From contig CH003340.1 of NCBI GenBank assembly GCA_000149265.1, positions 73,366 through 137,365 of the forward strand: a DNA stretch of 64,000 nt. Direction: 5' to 3'. Position 1 is the first letter of the stretch; each line of letters starts with the position of its first letter. The DNA comes from Ciona savignyi. Lineage: Eukaryota > Chordata > Ascidiacea > Phlebobranchia > Cionidae. This document shows, piece by piece, positions 24,901 to 44,200 of the stretch. Under the pieces are notes generated by a model, which was not told where the DNA came from, made no database searches, and worked only from the letters and a program-made list of their open reading frames with translations. A program made the position numbers and the translations under genes.

Positions 24901-27900
24901 ATACATTCCTTGAACCCATTAATCCGCTGGATTCAGGCAATTTCCGTTAAGTGTTTTTCCCAAGGACACAAACGACTAGCTATCGACTAGTTTAGAATCT
25001 GCAACCTTCCGGCTAAAAGGCTTCGCACTAAACCACCAGACTAACCAGTCGGGTAAAGCAGTATTCATATAAGTCCATTCGCCTATGCACATAAACCCAT
25101 AATGTGATTAATCCTGCACATTCTATCATTGGGACAAAGAATTATGATTAGCATACCTATACACGTTCCATTTGTGTTATGTTTAAGCCCAGCAGGACAA
25201 ACACAATAGTAGCTTCCAATCTTGTTCACACATGTTGCATTGCCAGTACAAACTGAGGTGTTGTTATCAGCACATTCGTCGATATCTGCATTCAATGGTT
25301 GCATTATACACCGTTGTTACAATTAATAAGGAACTGCTAATTTAACATATTTCTGCTTGCATTAATTAAAAACTGGTTTATCAATTCGTATCTATCTAAA
25401 TAATCTTTTCTATAAAGATCTTTTCACAAAACTACTGATGTCCGACAGATTAGTCTAGTTTAGTTTAGTTTATTCCTTTTTTCCCCAGTATTAAAAATTT
25501 CAAATTAAATTAAGACACAGGCACAGGAAAGGACGGCAAAACAAACAGTTGTTAAAACACGTCATTTAAAAAAAAGAAAATCATTTATTAAATATAGGGG
25601 ACATGGCCGCCAAACCCAAGCAGAAAAAAAAATAATGTGCAAACTAAATTTAATTAACAATATACAACCCCGAAGAAGAGTGTGCAGTAAAACCGAGTAC
25701 TGTGGGGAAGCTGGCTGTAGGAGTCTAGTGGTTAAGGTTTAAGTTTCAAAAGAGTTAAATGTTCGAAACATTTTAGGGTTGAAGGTTCCAAACTGGTTGC
25801 AAGCTAGTTGTTTGTGTCCTTGGGCAAGGCACTTAACAGATATTGCCTAAATCTAGGGGAATAATGGGTTCTACTTAATTAAAGGATTGTGTGAATCATT
25901 TATATATAACACACTGCAATCCGGTAACCCCTTGGGTTTCCAATTCACGGGGATAAACATGAATATACTATCCTCCTTTCATATATAATAAAAGTCCCAT
26001 ATTTGGTCCTGGTATTAAGATTTGCTCACCAATGCAGGAGTTAAATCCAATGCTTGCAAACCCCTCATTACATTCACAAACGTAAGATCCTCGTGTGTTG
26101 AGGCAGGTTGAGTTTACCGAGCAAAGCTGAGGGGATCCTTCACTTTTTGTACATTCATTCCTATCTGAAATGTTTTAAAATGAATTTTGGTGATGACATC
26201 CAGCCAAAAGTAAATTTTGATATTGGCATCCAGCCAAAAGTGAATTTTGGTGATGACATTCAGCCAAAAGTGAATTTGGGTGATAGCATCCAGACAAAAG
26301 TGAAGTCACGTTACCTAGTTATTACTCATTCTCTCAGCAGTCAAAAATATCAACTATGGAGGGTTTCTTACATAAAACATAGTGTTACCTCGGCACACTT
26401 GACCATTTCCATCAAAACCTTCATTACATTTGCACATATAGCTTCCAGCTGTGTTCGTACAAGTGGCATCTACGTCACAAACTGATGGTGTTGCTTCACA
26501 TTCATTTATATCTGGTTCAAACATGCCACATTATATTTTACTTTAGTCAGCTCGACTGTAGGTTACCATATGCTTACAAAAAAGTTAATTTTAACAACAA
26601 TTCTTTTTCAATTTTTAATTTAGTCTTAATTAGCTTATCTATTTAGTCTTAATTAGGTTATCATATGCTTACAACAGCAATTTTTAACTCTTTAGTTATA
26701 TGGCCAAATACAAAGTAAAAAATGTATGTTTGATGTCATTTTAAGCGAGATATACTTATACTAATAAATAGTCTAATAACAAAATGACTTAGCGTCCAGT
26801 ATACCTTTACATATTGTTCCATTTCCACTAAAGCCGTTTGTACAAATGCAGATATAACTTCCAGTGCTGTCCACACACTCAGCTCGTGGGTGGCAGCTAT
26901 GTGTTCTTAGTTTACATTCGTTTAAGTCTGTAAATATTATTGTTGTGGAAATGCGTTAATATATACTCTTGTAGTAATACATGCAGGTTTCCATACAGTT
27001 ATTTTGTGCCCTGTTATCATGCGTGCCCTGTAATCAACGGTAATCATGCCCGCATGTGTGTAATAATCTTTTACTTTTGTATGTAACATTCTTTGCGTGC
27101 ATTTCGTGCTATATAACCCGACGTGTTTCGCTTTAATTTCATTCACTATGATTCACTACCAAGTACCTCCAATATAAGAATACAACAATTATATTAGTTT
27201 TTACATGGACTGGTTCGCCATATTTTTTCGGCTTTGTAGCTTAACTCCATCATCAACCATAATGAAATTTTTTTATATCCCATGGAAACTAGCACATGCT
27301 TGATATATTGCAACAAAGCCCTTATATTTGATTGACCTATAGTAACAGAAATGGTTTGTTTTAGTTACAAAACAAGAAAGTTCTGCAAACCGACATTCTT
27401 TCAGACCAAATTGATTGTAAAATCAGGTAAATTAAGATAGGTTAGCTTATAATCAGACCTTGACTTTAAATCTAATTATTAATAAATAAAATTTTAAAGT
27501 AAAAGTGTTGGTTAGTTGATTAGTTCCATTACCAGAAATCCTTGATGGAAAGTATATGGTAAAGCTAAAAAAGAACCACATACTTGTACAAACGGTTCCG
27601 TTTCCGGTATATCCCAAATTGCATTTGCATGTGAACGATCCAATGGTGTTCTGACAAGTGGCAGCGGAATCGCAATCATTTACTTTGTCCTTACATTCAT
27701 TGATATCTATAATATAGCTTTATTCTACGTCGGGTACTTAACTGTAAAGTATTAAAACAACCCTTCTGCTAGCGCACGACCCCTAAAACCAGTTGATCAA
27801 TGGGTTAAACTAAAACACTATCAACGCCCGACCCAATCATATACAACACACTAAAGAGTTTGCTAATCCATCAGTGGGTTAAGGTAATGTATGGATTGCT

Positions 27901-30900
27901 GCTCTCCCATTTTCCTGCCATATGAAAAAAAAATTGAATTGCCTATTCCTATAATATCCTGCCCACACGTACTCTTTGAGACCTTACCTTGGCATGAGTA
28001 GCCATCCCCAGTGTAGCCATTCTGACATGAACAAACATAGCTTCCTTGTGTATCGATACAAGTTGCTTTCAAATGGCATGTGGTATTATGATCCAAGCAC
28101 TCATCGATATCTGTATAAGATAAGTAATTTGATCAACTTGAAAAAAGAAATTATGCGAATATCTTGTCACCAAATGGTACAATTTATTAAAACTTACAAT
28201 GAAAATTGATTAAAACTTACCATGAAACATATTAATTAAAAGAAAAAATAATTATTCTATTTGTCCCAAAATAAAAACGAATATTTGATTAAATTTTACC
28301 TAAACTTCGTTATTTTAATTATGTTTGGTATTTAAAGTCTAGTAGTGGAGTTAAGAGTATTGGTATTGTATAACGCATACTTTTACACGTCGTTCCGTCA
28401 CCAGAGAATCCATCTTTACAGCTACACTGGAAACCTCCATTCGTATTAAAACAGTGAGCGTTCACATCACAGTTGTGTTGATTTGATTCACATTCATTTA
28501 CATCTAATAAACAGTTTTATAATTTTAGATAGGATAGAATATTCATGTTTATTCCCGTGAATGGGAAAACTAATGGGGTTAACACACGGGCAATCGTCAG
28601 ATACAGTCCGATAACCGCAACTATTGCAGTGTGTTGTATATTATAGACCCGTTCCTTCAATTTCGTAGAACCCACTAGTTCGCTGGGTTCAGGCAATGTC
28701 CGTAAAGTGCCTTGCCCAAGAACACAACAGACTAACTAGCAACCAGTTTCGCACCTACAACCTTTCGATTGACAGGCGACGCACTAAACTGTCAGACTAA
28801 CCGGCCGGAGCTAAAATATTTATCGTAGTACTAATCTCCGGATAAAATGATTAAACTTTAAACGAAACGTTCTGCTATTCTTACATAAACGAATCATTAC
28901 ATAATTCCTCATAAAACAAAAGAGTGTCAATCACTTCTTAAGCACACTTTTATTAAAATCCGTTTTGATGGTTTATTATATATTTCTGTATGGAGATATT
29001 GATAATGTTTTATGGTGTACATGAAAATGTTAAACATGCAGAAAAGATGCGATTTGTTCTAAATTTGCCACCATAAATAAAAAAAAATATTAGCTGACAT
29101 CTCTAAAAGATTTATCTTGTTTTGGTCTTTCCTTCTTTTTTATATGGAGCATAATTATATAAGATTGATCACTAACTTCAATGTTTTTTTTAAAGATTTT
29201 TCTTAAATATATTAAAACACATATTTTTATTCATATTTAAATTTTCTATCTATTTATGTTGGTTTTGAGTGTCCAGCTCAATTAATCGCACCATAATAGT
29301 GTTTTATATTTATAATCGCCTATTATCAATTGTGTTTGTCTATTTTTCTTTCTGTTTACATCAAATGTGTATAAACATTAACGAAAACGCATTTATATAA
29401 TTCGACTGGTAAAATAACTCTTACGTTATGATCTTTTTTCCTTTTGATACCCAAAACATATGCTAATTGCAAAAACCTGTTTCACAGCAGAGGCCAATCC
29501 AACCACTCATGCAGATGCATCCAGACGAGGTAATGTTTCCTCTATGCGAGCATGATCGATTACACGGCGATATCTGAATTGTGTCGTTGCTGCACGATCT
29601 TCCGCCACATTGCGGTGTGTCAACGATCGATCTCGATCGTGATTTGTAGCCATCTGGTCCACAAGATGCCGAACAACTGCCCCATCCTGTCCATTGACTC
29701 ATCTTGCAGTCAACTGTTTATGAATGGAATAATCAGATGTAAAGAATAATAAATAAATAATAAATTTGTGACATATTTACATTACAAGTATGAATTAATT
29801 CGCCTCCTTTATATTTTTTGGGAGAAACACATTTCTTCTTTTCATTTAAAAATGTACTTCCGCCGAAAACGCATTTTATTGACGCATTTTTACTGCAAAT
29901 TAAAATAAATATACACTTAAAGCTAGTGTAGTACCAGGACAGCAATTTGAACTGCAATTCCTTGCTTCATCTGTCACACCAGAGCATGTCTGCCCTCCGC
30001 ATTGAGCTTGTATTGAGATGCCACGGTGTCTGCTCTGCGTGCCACCACCACAAGTTTTACTGCAACTGCATTTAACACGTTATCACTTGGGTTAGAATAT
30101 GTTAAAACAAATATTCACCTTAGCCATTGTGACCAATTTGTCCACTTGCAATCAACAGGACAACATACATCATTACAGAGCCGAACTTGGGTTGTGTTTC
30201 CAGTACACATCTTCCCGCCACATATTGCTTTAATAAGAATAGTCCGATTTCGTTCTTGAATGCCTGAATTACAGTTTAGTTTTTACTGCCAATTGCTAAT
30301 ATAGATAAATTGAATGTACCTGCACCACAAGACTTTGAACAACCACGCCAAGAGCTCCAGACATCCCACTCACATGCGATTGGACAACACATGTCATTGC
30401 ACGTTCTGTAAACATATTATTCAATACGTATCTTTATTACCATCTATTACATGCTACACCGTACTAACCTGCTTTCGGATAAGAATCCTGTGCAACCCAT
30501 ACCACCATACATTGCTTGCACCGTGATATTGCGTTTTCTCTCCTGCGAACCACCACCGCAAGTACTGTTACATTCTGACCAACCTGACCATTTTCCCCAG
30601 GAACAGTTTCTGGGGCAATTTAAAGTGTTGCAAGATCGAAAATCTGTAGCTGGTCCTGTACAAGAACTACCACCACAGCTTTTAGATACAGCAACACTAC
30701 GAGATCTAGATTGGGTTCCTCCACCACAAGAAACAGAGCAAGATTTGAAGTTTGTCCATGAACCCCATCTACAGTTGACAGGGCAACATTCAGTGTTGCA
30801 AGATCGTGAGTTTGTAGCTGGTCCTGTACACGATCTACCACCACAGCTTTTAGATACGGCAACACTGCGAGATCTAGATTGGGTTCCTCCACCACAAGAA

Positions 30901-33519
30901 ACAGAGCAAGATTTAAAGTTTGTCCAAGAACCCCATCTACAGTTGACAGGGCAACACTGAGTGTTGCAAGATTGAGAGTTTGTTGATTGTTCTGTACAAG
31001 AACTACCACCACAACTGCTTGCCACGGCAACACTGCGGGATCTAGATTGGGTTCCTCCACCACAAGAAACAGAGCAAGATTCAAAGTTTGTCCAAGAACC
31101 CCATCGACAGTTGACAGGGCAACACTGAGTGTTGCAAGATTGAGAGTTTGTTGATTGTCCTGTACAAGAGCTACCACCACAGCTTTTAGATACGGCAACA
31201 CTGCGAGATCTAGATTGGGTTCCCCCACCACAAGAAACAGAGCAAGATTTGAAGTTTGTCCAAGAACCCCATCTACAGTTGACAGGGCAACACTGAGTGT
31301 TGCAAGATCGAGAGTTGGTTGCTGGTCCTGTACAAGAACTACCACCACAACTGCTTGCCACGGCAACACTGCGAGATCTAGATTGGGTTCCTCCACCACA
31401 AGAAACAGAGCAAGATTTGAAGTTTGTCCATGAACCCCATCTACAGTTGACAGGGCAACACTGAGTGTTGCATGATCGAGAGTTTGTAGCTGGTCCTGTA
31501 CAAGATCTACCACCACAACTGCTTGCCACGGCAACACTGCGAGATCTAGATTGGGTTCCTCCACCACAAGGAACAGAGCAAGATTCAAAGTTTGTCCAAG
31601 AACCCCATCTACAGTTGACAGGGCAACACTGAGTGTTGCAAGATCGAGAGTTGGTTGCTGGTCCTGTACAAGAACTACCACCACAACTGCTTGCCACGGC
31701 AACACTGCGAGATCTAGATTGGGTTCCCCCACCACAAGAAACAGAGCAAGATTTAAAGTTTGTCCAAGAACCCCATCTACAGTTGACAGGGCAACACTGA
31801 GTGTTGCAAGATCGAGAATCTGTTGCAGATCCGGAACAAGAGCTACCACCACAGCTTTGATGCACGGCAACACTGCGAGACCTGGTTTGTCTTCCACCAC
31901 CACAGTTACGCGAGCAAGAGCCATACCTGCTCCAGCTACCCCATGCACATTGCACAGCGCAGCAACCAGTATTGCATGTCCTGGATTGGGTACTCGGCCC
32001 GGAACAGGCAGAACCTCCACAACTGGCCGATCTGCTTGGGCTTCTTGATCTTGTTTGAGTTCCACTGCCGCAGTTGCGAGAGCATCTTCCCCAAGACGAC
32101 CACGATTTCCATAGACAGCTTACTGGTAATAATAAAACGGTCTTAATAGGTGGTCAGATAACTCAATTATTAATTAATGTTCGTGTTGGATTAAACACAA
32201 AGCCGGCATTTTTTCGATTCAGCTGTTGTTATTTGGAGAAAACTTGTATTTACTGTTTTTGTCACACAAAATGTCGGCTATTACGACCAGAAGGTTATAA
32301 TCGGAAATATATATATGAGTGGACGGTGGGAATGAAGCAAATTGACGACTAACTCGAGAGAACGCTTTTTTACGTATTCGTAGGTGATTTGACGATTGCC
32401 CGTGTGATAACACCCCGTGCTGTTTCCCATGTATTCACAAATATAAACGTAAATTTGCGTATCCTATCCTAAAAACTGAGAAATAACATGGTATTGGTTG
32501 CAACTTTATCCTGTTAAGGAATTTTTCCGTATGATTTTAATAAACGTCAATCGTAATTCATGTTTATTATATCGTAATTTACGTTAAATCGTAATTTACG
32601 TCATTGGTTTAGTTTATTTTAAAGGGCACGCGGACTCAACCGACCAGCTATAGTGATCAGTTTCTAACCTTCGACTAAAACACAACTCACTAACCTACAG
32701 TAAGCTATTCAACAGGAAGCGATGTACTTTTGGTTAATCCTATTTCTTCAGTGATTTTTAATGCAAATTTCAAATGCAACACAAGCAATTATGGGCCATA
32801 ATCAAATATAAATAAATAAAACATCATTTGTAACTTTCTATGATTTTTTAGCCTAGATTAAAAGTGTCACTTATACCTGCGCAGCAATGCGTATTGCACG
32901 CTCTTGACCCAGATGGCTTATTGCACCCCCCACACGCCCCTTGGTGTCTTGTCAATATCGGAGCTTGGGTTCCCCTTCCACATTGTTTACTGCATGATCC
33001 CCAATGCCACTGACACGGGGTCGTGTCGCACCTCCTCCTTCTCCTGCGACGCCTAAGTAAATTGTATATTTAACGATTTCTTCGGATAGTAAATACATGG
33101 TGTTTTTGTTTCCTGAACTCAAAGTGAATAAGAAGGCTTTCGTTATAAACCCTAATTAAGATATATATAGGCCTAAGCGATATGAGATAAATCAACAAAA
33201 GATATAGCGCAGTTAAAATCGTAAACACCAAAACTAATTTTGTCGTTTAAGGTTCAGACAATGTCCGGTAATTGCCCTGCTCAAAGACACAACTGACTAG
33301 CAGGCGATGAGTTTCGCACCTGCAACCTTTCGGTTAAAAGGCTTCGAACTAAATCGACAGACTAACCGGTATAGGACTATATACCAATTGGGCAATTATA
33401 CCTAATTCGTTGACTTTAATATCAAATACCCATTTGATACAATCAACTTACCAAGCCTCCGACGCAGTTATTAAAATGAAAATCGTTATGACCAGCAACA
33501 GATTTAAACAGAGCTTCAT
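21904..33519 (-). CDS. TSP1 / calcium-binding EGF type I membrane protein, 1330 aa
   Basis: Nineteen exons, all in phase: 33519-33452, 33052-32877, 32122-30469, 30405-30320, 30263-30119, 30065-29935, 29713-29477, 28503-28381, 28110-27988, 27706-27584, 26927-26805, 26511-26389, 26164-26030, 25285-25157, 24653-24531, 24081-23959, 23559-23431, 22857-22712, 21999-21904 (stop TAA). Residues 1-22 are a signal peptide ([20 protein letters not shown]). Fourteen TSP1 domains follow to about residue 805, carrying WGSW and CSVSCGG motifs typical of C-mannosylation and O-fucosylation. Then come a short EGF-like piece and ten cbEGF domains (each DxNEC or DxDEC, one per phase 1-1 exon, residues 833-1250). 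A helix at about 1278-1298 is followed by a 32-residue tail with NPAMIY and an acidic end. It is presumably a cell-surface adhesion or matrix protein (inference). I know no named orthologue with this exact order. The donor at 29476 is weak. Confidence 0.88.
22203..22455 (-). mobile_element. SINE, diverged
   Basis: Tail, body (taacacacgggcggtcgtcag, caggcaatgtcc) and head remnants, in the last intron of the TSP1/EGF gene. Confidence 0.75.
23571..23850 (-). mobile_element. SINE, full length, touching an EGF-exon acceptor
   Basis: Complete copy ending ccggccggac. Its CCTATCCTAT tail forms the pyrimidine tract of the acceptor (ctatccaaaccacag) of the last EGF exon 23431-23559. Confidence 0.9.
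24812..25056 (-). mobile_element. SINE, lacking the extreme tail
   Basis: Body and head (gactagctatcgactag, cagactaaccagtcggg) in the intron between EGF exons 7 and 8. Confidence 0.8.
25455..25712. repeat. Dispersed repeat, copy 2
   Basis: Partner of 10265-10530: aggaaaggacggcaaaac, tggccgccaaaccc, gaagaagagtgtgc. In an intron of the TSP1/EGF gene. Confidence 0.6.
25722..25972 (+). mobile_element. SINE, diverged full copy
   Basis: Head (ctagtggttaag, ggttccaaactggttgc), body and tail (ataaacatgaatatac), following a copy of a dispersed repeat in the same intron. Confidence 0.8.
26181..26304. repeat. 30-bp tandem repeat, 4 copies, intronic
   Basis: Units of the form ttttggtgatgacatccagc, then caaaagtgaa, in the intron between EGF exons 5 and 6. 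They create a spurious open frame on the plus strand. Confidence 0.8.
26937..27175 (-). repeat. Dispersed repeat, family 2
   Basis: Inverse orientation to 53045-53245. Shared blocks include gcgaaacacgtcg, ttatatagcacgaaatgcac and attacagggcac. Unclassified; the open frame across it is accidental. Confidence 0.65.
28528..28809 (-). mobile_element. SINE, full length
   Basis: Complete, ending aaccggccgga; its tail lies about 25 bases upstream of the acceptor of the first cbEGF exon (28381-28503). Confidence 0.9.
30469..32122 (-). repeat. Giant coding exon with seven near-identical 168-bp TSP1 units
   Basis: This 1654-base exon of the TSP1/EGF gene encodes ten TSP1 domains without an intron. 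From about 30613 to 31790 seven units repeat every 168 bases (for example gggcaacact at 30949, 31117, 31285, 31453, 31621, 31789). Units differ by only a few residues (NFK/NFE, ASS/SKS, TGP/TGQ/TEQ). The outer three domains are clearly diverged, so the inner block is a recent expansion or is kept uniform by gene conversion. Confidence 0.92.
32373..32472 (+). mobile_element. SINE tail fragment
   Basis: Only the 3' part (gacgattgcccgtgtgataac through gcgtatcctatcct) remains, in an intron of the TSP1/EGF gene. Confidence 0.7.
33250..33374 (-). mobile_element. SINE head half
   Basis: Head and middle (gcacctgcaacctttcgg, cagactaaccgg) in the first intron of the TSP1/EGF gene. Confidence 0.75.
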
Positions 33520-36325
33520 TTTCTGTTCTAAAGAAGTAGGCCTAATGCATAAACACTAATTTTAATTTTAGAGCAATTTATGTATGTTTTACATTAATTA
33601 CGTTATATATATATAAAAAATTCACAAGAAATTAATTCAGTCTACTTTTTTTCTTTACTTTATTGGATTTGCACTATATAGTAAAATTAATTGTTAAAAA
33701 AAACTTTATTATATGTAAGACATATCCCCGAAAAGTGTTGATTCCAATAAAATACCAGTATATATAGAGTTAAGTGACTCATTATAGTGACGATGCTATT
33801 TGCTGATTAAAATTTCTTACTCGTTAACAAGGAAGTAAATCTGACATCATTAATTACCTCACCAGAAGACAATGAATAGAAGTAATTGATTGTGTAAGGG
33901 TAACAATATTACACATATCTTGCTTTTTACGTTTTCCAAACATAAGCCAACAGTGATTCTTATTCGGTGTTCGCATTTTACTTTTATGAATTTATCTTTT
34001 TAAAAATGTGATGATGATATTAAAGTCGCTTACACGTGTTTAAAGCAAATACAAAACATTGTCGTTTTTCGTGTTAACACAGATTAAAAAAGTGTGTTTA
34101 ATGTCCCATCCTAATAAGTAAAGAAAAGAAGCCAAATGAAATCTACTAAATGCTTTTATACACTTGTTTAAACAACGTGCGTCCTTTTACCTGATCAGCT
34201 GGCTACTGACAAGAGCAGGCAAATTCTTCCACACATGAAGTTCGTCCAATTTTCTATTCGATTTTAATTATTGTTTCCAGAATGAAACTGCTTATAAGGC
34301 AGTGTTAAATTTATATTGATAAAGGTATATTTGATGAGAATAAAAATCAAAGAACCGTTGCTCATATAAACCAGAATGCCCAAGACGAGTGTTTCAATTC
34401 CCAAAAACTATTTAATACGCGAGAACACCATGAAGACGAAAATATCCCCCACCGTTTTACGTTACGCAACAATTTGCCACATAATCCAATTCCTTATACT
34501 TTCCTTGAAGTAGGCCTACTTTCTAATCCGAATTGAAACGAATAACATAATAATTTATAAAGTTTTTTTTTTATTTTTGCGCTCACATTTTGTTAATGTT
34601 ATTTTGCAATAAACATCAGCGAAACAGAAACTGCTGAAACCAGTACTTCCAGTTACAAAGACGATAAATGTTGTCGTGTAAGCAAAACCTAAAGTCACGC
34701 GCGATGTACTGTTTCGATCACATTGTTATTAATTCGCTTTCTATTTTTTTAGATGACAACAATGATATATCCTAATATGTTATACAATATACATATTTAT
34801 CGTTACAGCCGATGAAGGCTTAATTAATACGTGTAGTAAAGTCAGGGGTAGGCAACCTTTTCCACTTAAATAAACATTTTAAACGATATTCCACAAAATA
34901 AACATTACTGGGAGCCGCAAAACTAACAATATTTTTGCAATTTCAAGAAAATAACACTGTGTAATATAAAAAAACGCGAGTGTTAGTCTGTTTGTTTTTA
35001 CTTATTCGTGGGTATTAAACTTATTAAGCGCTCGCTACAGTAGCATTAAAAATAATAAGAACCGCATAAGAAGAAAGAAACAGCCGTAGGTTGCTAACTT
35101 CTGTTCTAAGTTAACAATACAACAATTTAAAGCTTGGTGGAAATATATTGGAATAATACGGAAATACTAAAAGGGGGAAAAGTGGAAAGGAGGGAAGGAG
35201 GAAAAGCGCACATTAAAATGAAGATTATGACATTAGAGTTAGTTTTAAACATGGGGTTGGAGTTAGGGTTAATTCTGGGATCAAGATTAGTGTTCAGTGA
35301 AGGGTTTAAATTCATTTCCGTAATTTTAGTGAGCATAGTTTCCCTCCTTCCCCCTTTCCCTCTTGTTAGTGTTGCCCTATGATACCAAAAATAGGGGAGG
35401 ATTTTCCATGACTGTATTGTTACTTTTTGTGTGTTGTTTTTAAGAATGCAGTTATTACACGCGGTGATAAGACGATATATTTTGATTTTTGGGGGTTAAC
35501 GGAAATTCTTTAGTTTTATATCTTATTAGTTCGAAAACTTCGTTTTGTAGTTCAAAGTTATCGGAACAGAGAATAAATACTACTACGGCGTTAAAAAAGC
35601 AGAAACAGAAAAGTGATTCTACTGATTCATTATAAGTGCAGGATTTATAAGGTTTTTATTCTGTATCACCGTGGCAATAAATTCTTTACGAATATGTAAG
35701 GAACGGGTAATCGCCAGATTGTCTAGCATCCACTTGACGCCTAGTTATATTGCAATCTATTTTCTATTTGTCTGATACATTCTTGCTGTTTAAGTACAAC
35801 CCATTAATCTGATGGGATCACACAATGTTCGCTAAGCGCCCCACTCAAGGACCTAACCGACTTATGTAGGATTCTATAGGTGATTTATCCTATATTATAC
35901 ACTGCTTACCCAATTTATATCAGCAAAAAGCTATGGAAATAGAATAGGATTTTCATATTCCACTGGGGTAAGGCAATGTCTTTTAAAAGTGCCCAAAGTC
36001 ACAACCGATAGCAAGATACTATAGTTTCAAATTAACCCTTCGGCTAAAAAGCAACGCACTAACCCACCATGATTTTCGATCGGAAAGTTTTAAACGTAAC
36101 CAGATCGGAAATTTACTACATGTCGCAAAAAAAGAAATAAATCAACATCCGTTCTATTTTTAAAACGGTACTTTTAATAACATGGTTTTAATAAAAGTTT
36201 ATACGATTATATATTTTGATTATTAGTTTGCAGGTATTATAATTTTAATATACTGAATACAACATTATAAAATAAGTTAATACAGGATAATACTAAAACT
36301 GCCATCAACCAAGAAGACCTATATT
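33520..36325. other. Intergenic between TSP1/EGF gene and eEF1A
   Basis: About 2.8 kb. It contains a probable hAT MITE (34843-35103) and two decayed minus-strand SINE pieces (about 35700-35880 and 35945-36075). Around 35160-35380 is a purine/pyrimidine-rich stretch with weak likeness to 50760-50910. No gene is supported. The 5' end of the TSP1/EGF gene should start just above 33519. Confidence 0.55.
34843..35103. mobile_element. Probable hAT MITE, 261 bp
   Basis: Ends CAGGGGTAGGCAACC and CAGAAGTTAGCAACC are inverted repeats (12 of 15), but the flanking 8-mers (agtaaagt, ttctaagt) match only partly, so this is an older or misjudged copy. Confidence 0.6.
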
Positions 36326-43762
<7,437 letters not shown>

Positions 43763-43872
43763 TTAGTGATGAATAATTTAAAATACCCTGTAGGTACTTA
43801 ATAACATAGATTGAATTTGAAAACCAATAACTTATGTTTCATTAGCAGAACTCGCTTCTAACGTGTAGGTCA

Positions 43873-43880
43873 TTTTTATA
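43873..43880 (-). promoter_or_regulatory. Possible TATA box of eEF1A paralogue A
   Basis: TATAAAAA on the minus strand, about 200 bases upstream of the start codon. Position and sequence would suit a core promoter with a 170-base 5' UTR, but AT-rich DNA gives such matches by chance. Confidence 0.25.
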
Positions 43881-44162
43881 CCACATCATTGCCACTAAAC
43901 AAAACAAAATTGATATTATATGTTATATTCAATTCATTCGCAATGTCATTTCCTGTGTCGCTTTTATTTGAGCGGTTTGTTGTGTTAGTCACACTTTCCG
44001 GTTATTTCTTCAGTCACATATATTACGTCTATACTATTGTTGCGTTTTTTGCTATGCTAACTGATAATAATGGTGCTTGGCTGTGCAATAGAGGGCTTAT
44101 CACAAAGTAACCAAAATATTGCGGTTCGTTTTCAGAGAGAACTCTTTCGCAAACAAAAAACA

Positions 44163-44200
44163 ACTGACGCTACAAACTGACGTTACAAACTGACGTTTTT
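44163..44200. repeat. Short CRE-like direct repeats upstream of eEF1A A
   Basis: Three successive 14-base units of actgacg(c/t)tacaa about 500 bases upstream of the start codon of eEF1A paralogue A. Confidence 0.5.

Noticed and set aside
26108-26485. Plus-strand 125-codon frame with [10 protein letters not shown] repeats
   Set aside because: It arises from the four-copy 30-bp intronic repeat and the complement of an EGF exon.
29775-29895. Extra exon-like frame ([16 protein letters not shown]) in the TSP1/EGF gene
   Set aside because: The splice phase of its neighbours would read it in a frame with an immediate stop, and skipping it joins CCP to VDCK perfectly.
30451-32065. Long frames in other phases and on the plus strand over the TSP1 exon
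   Set aside because: They are shadows of the tandem TSP1 units; only one frame has the cysteine and tryptophan pattern.
35160-35380. Similarity between this purine-rich stretch and 50760-50910
   Set aside because: Short, low-complexity matches (agttagggttaattctg, gtgttgccc); not enough to call a repeat family by eye.
43889-44110. 73-codon hydrophobic plus-strand frame upstream of eEF1A A
   Set aside because: AT-rich DNA gives hydrophobic frames by chance; it overlaps the probable eEF1A promoter and has no supporting signal.
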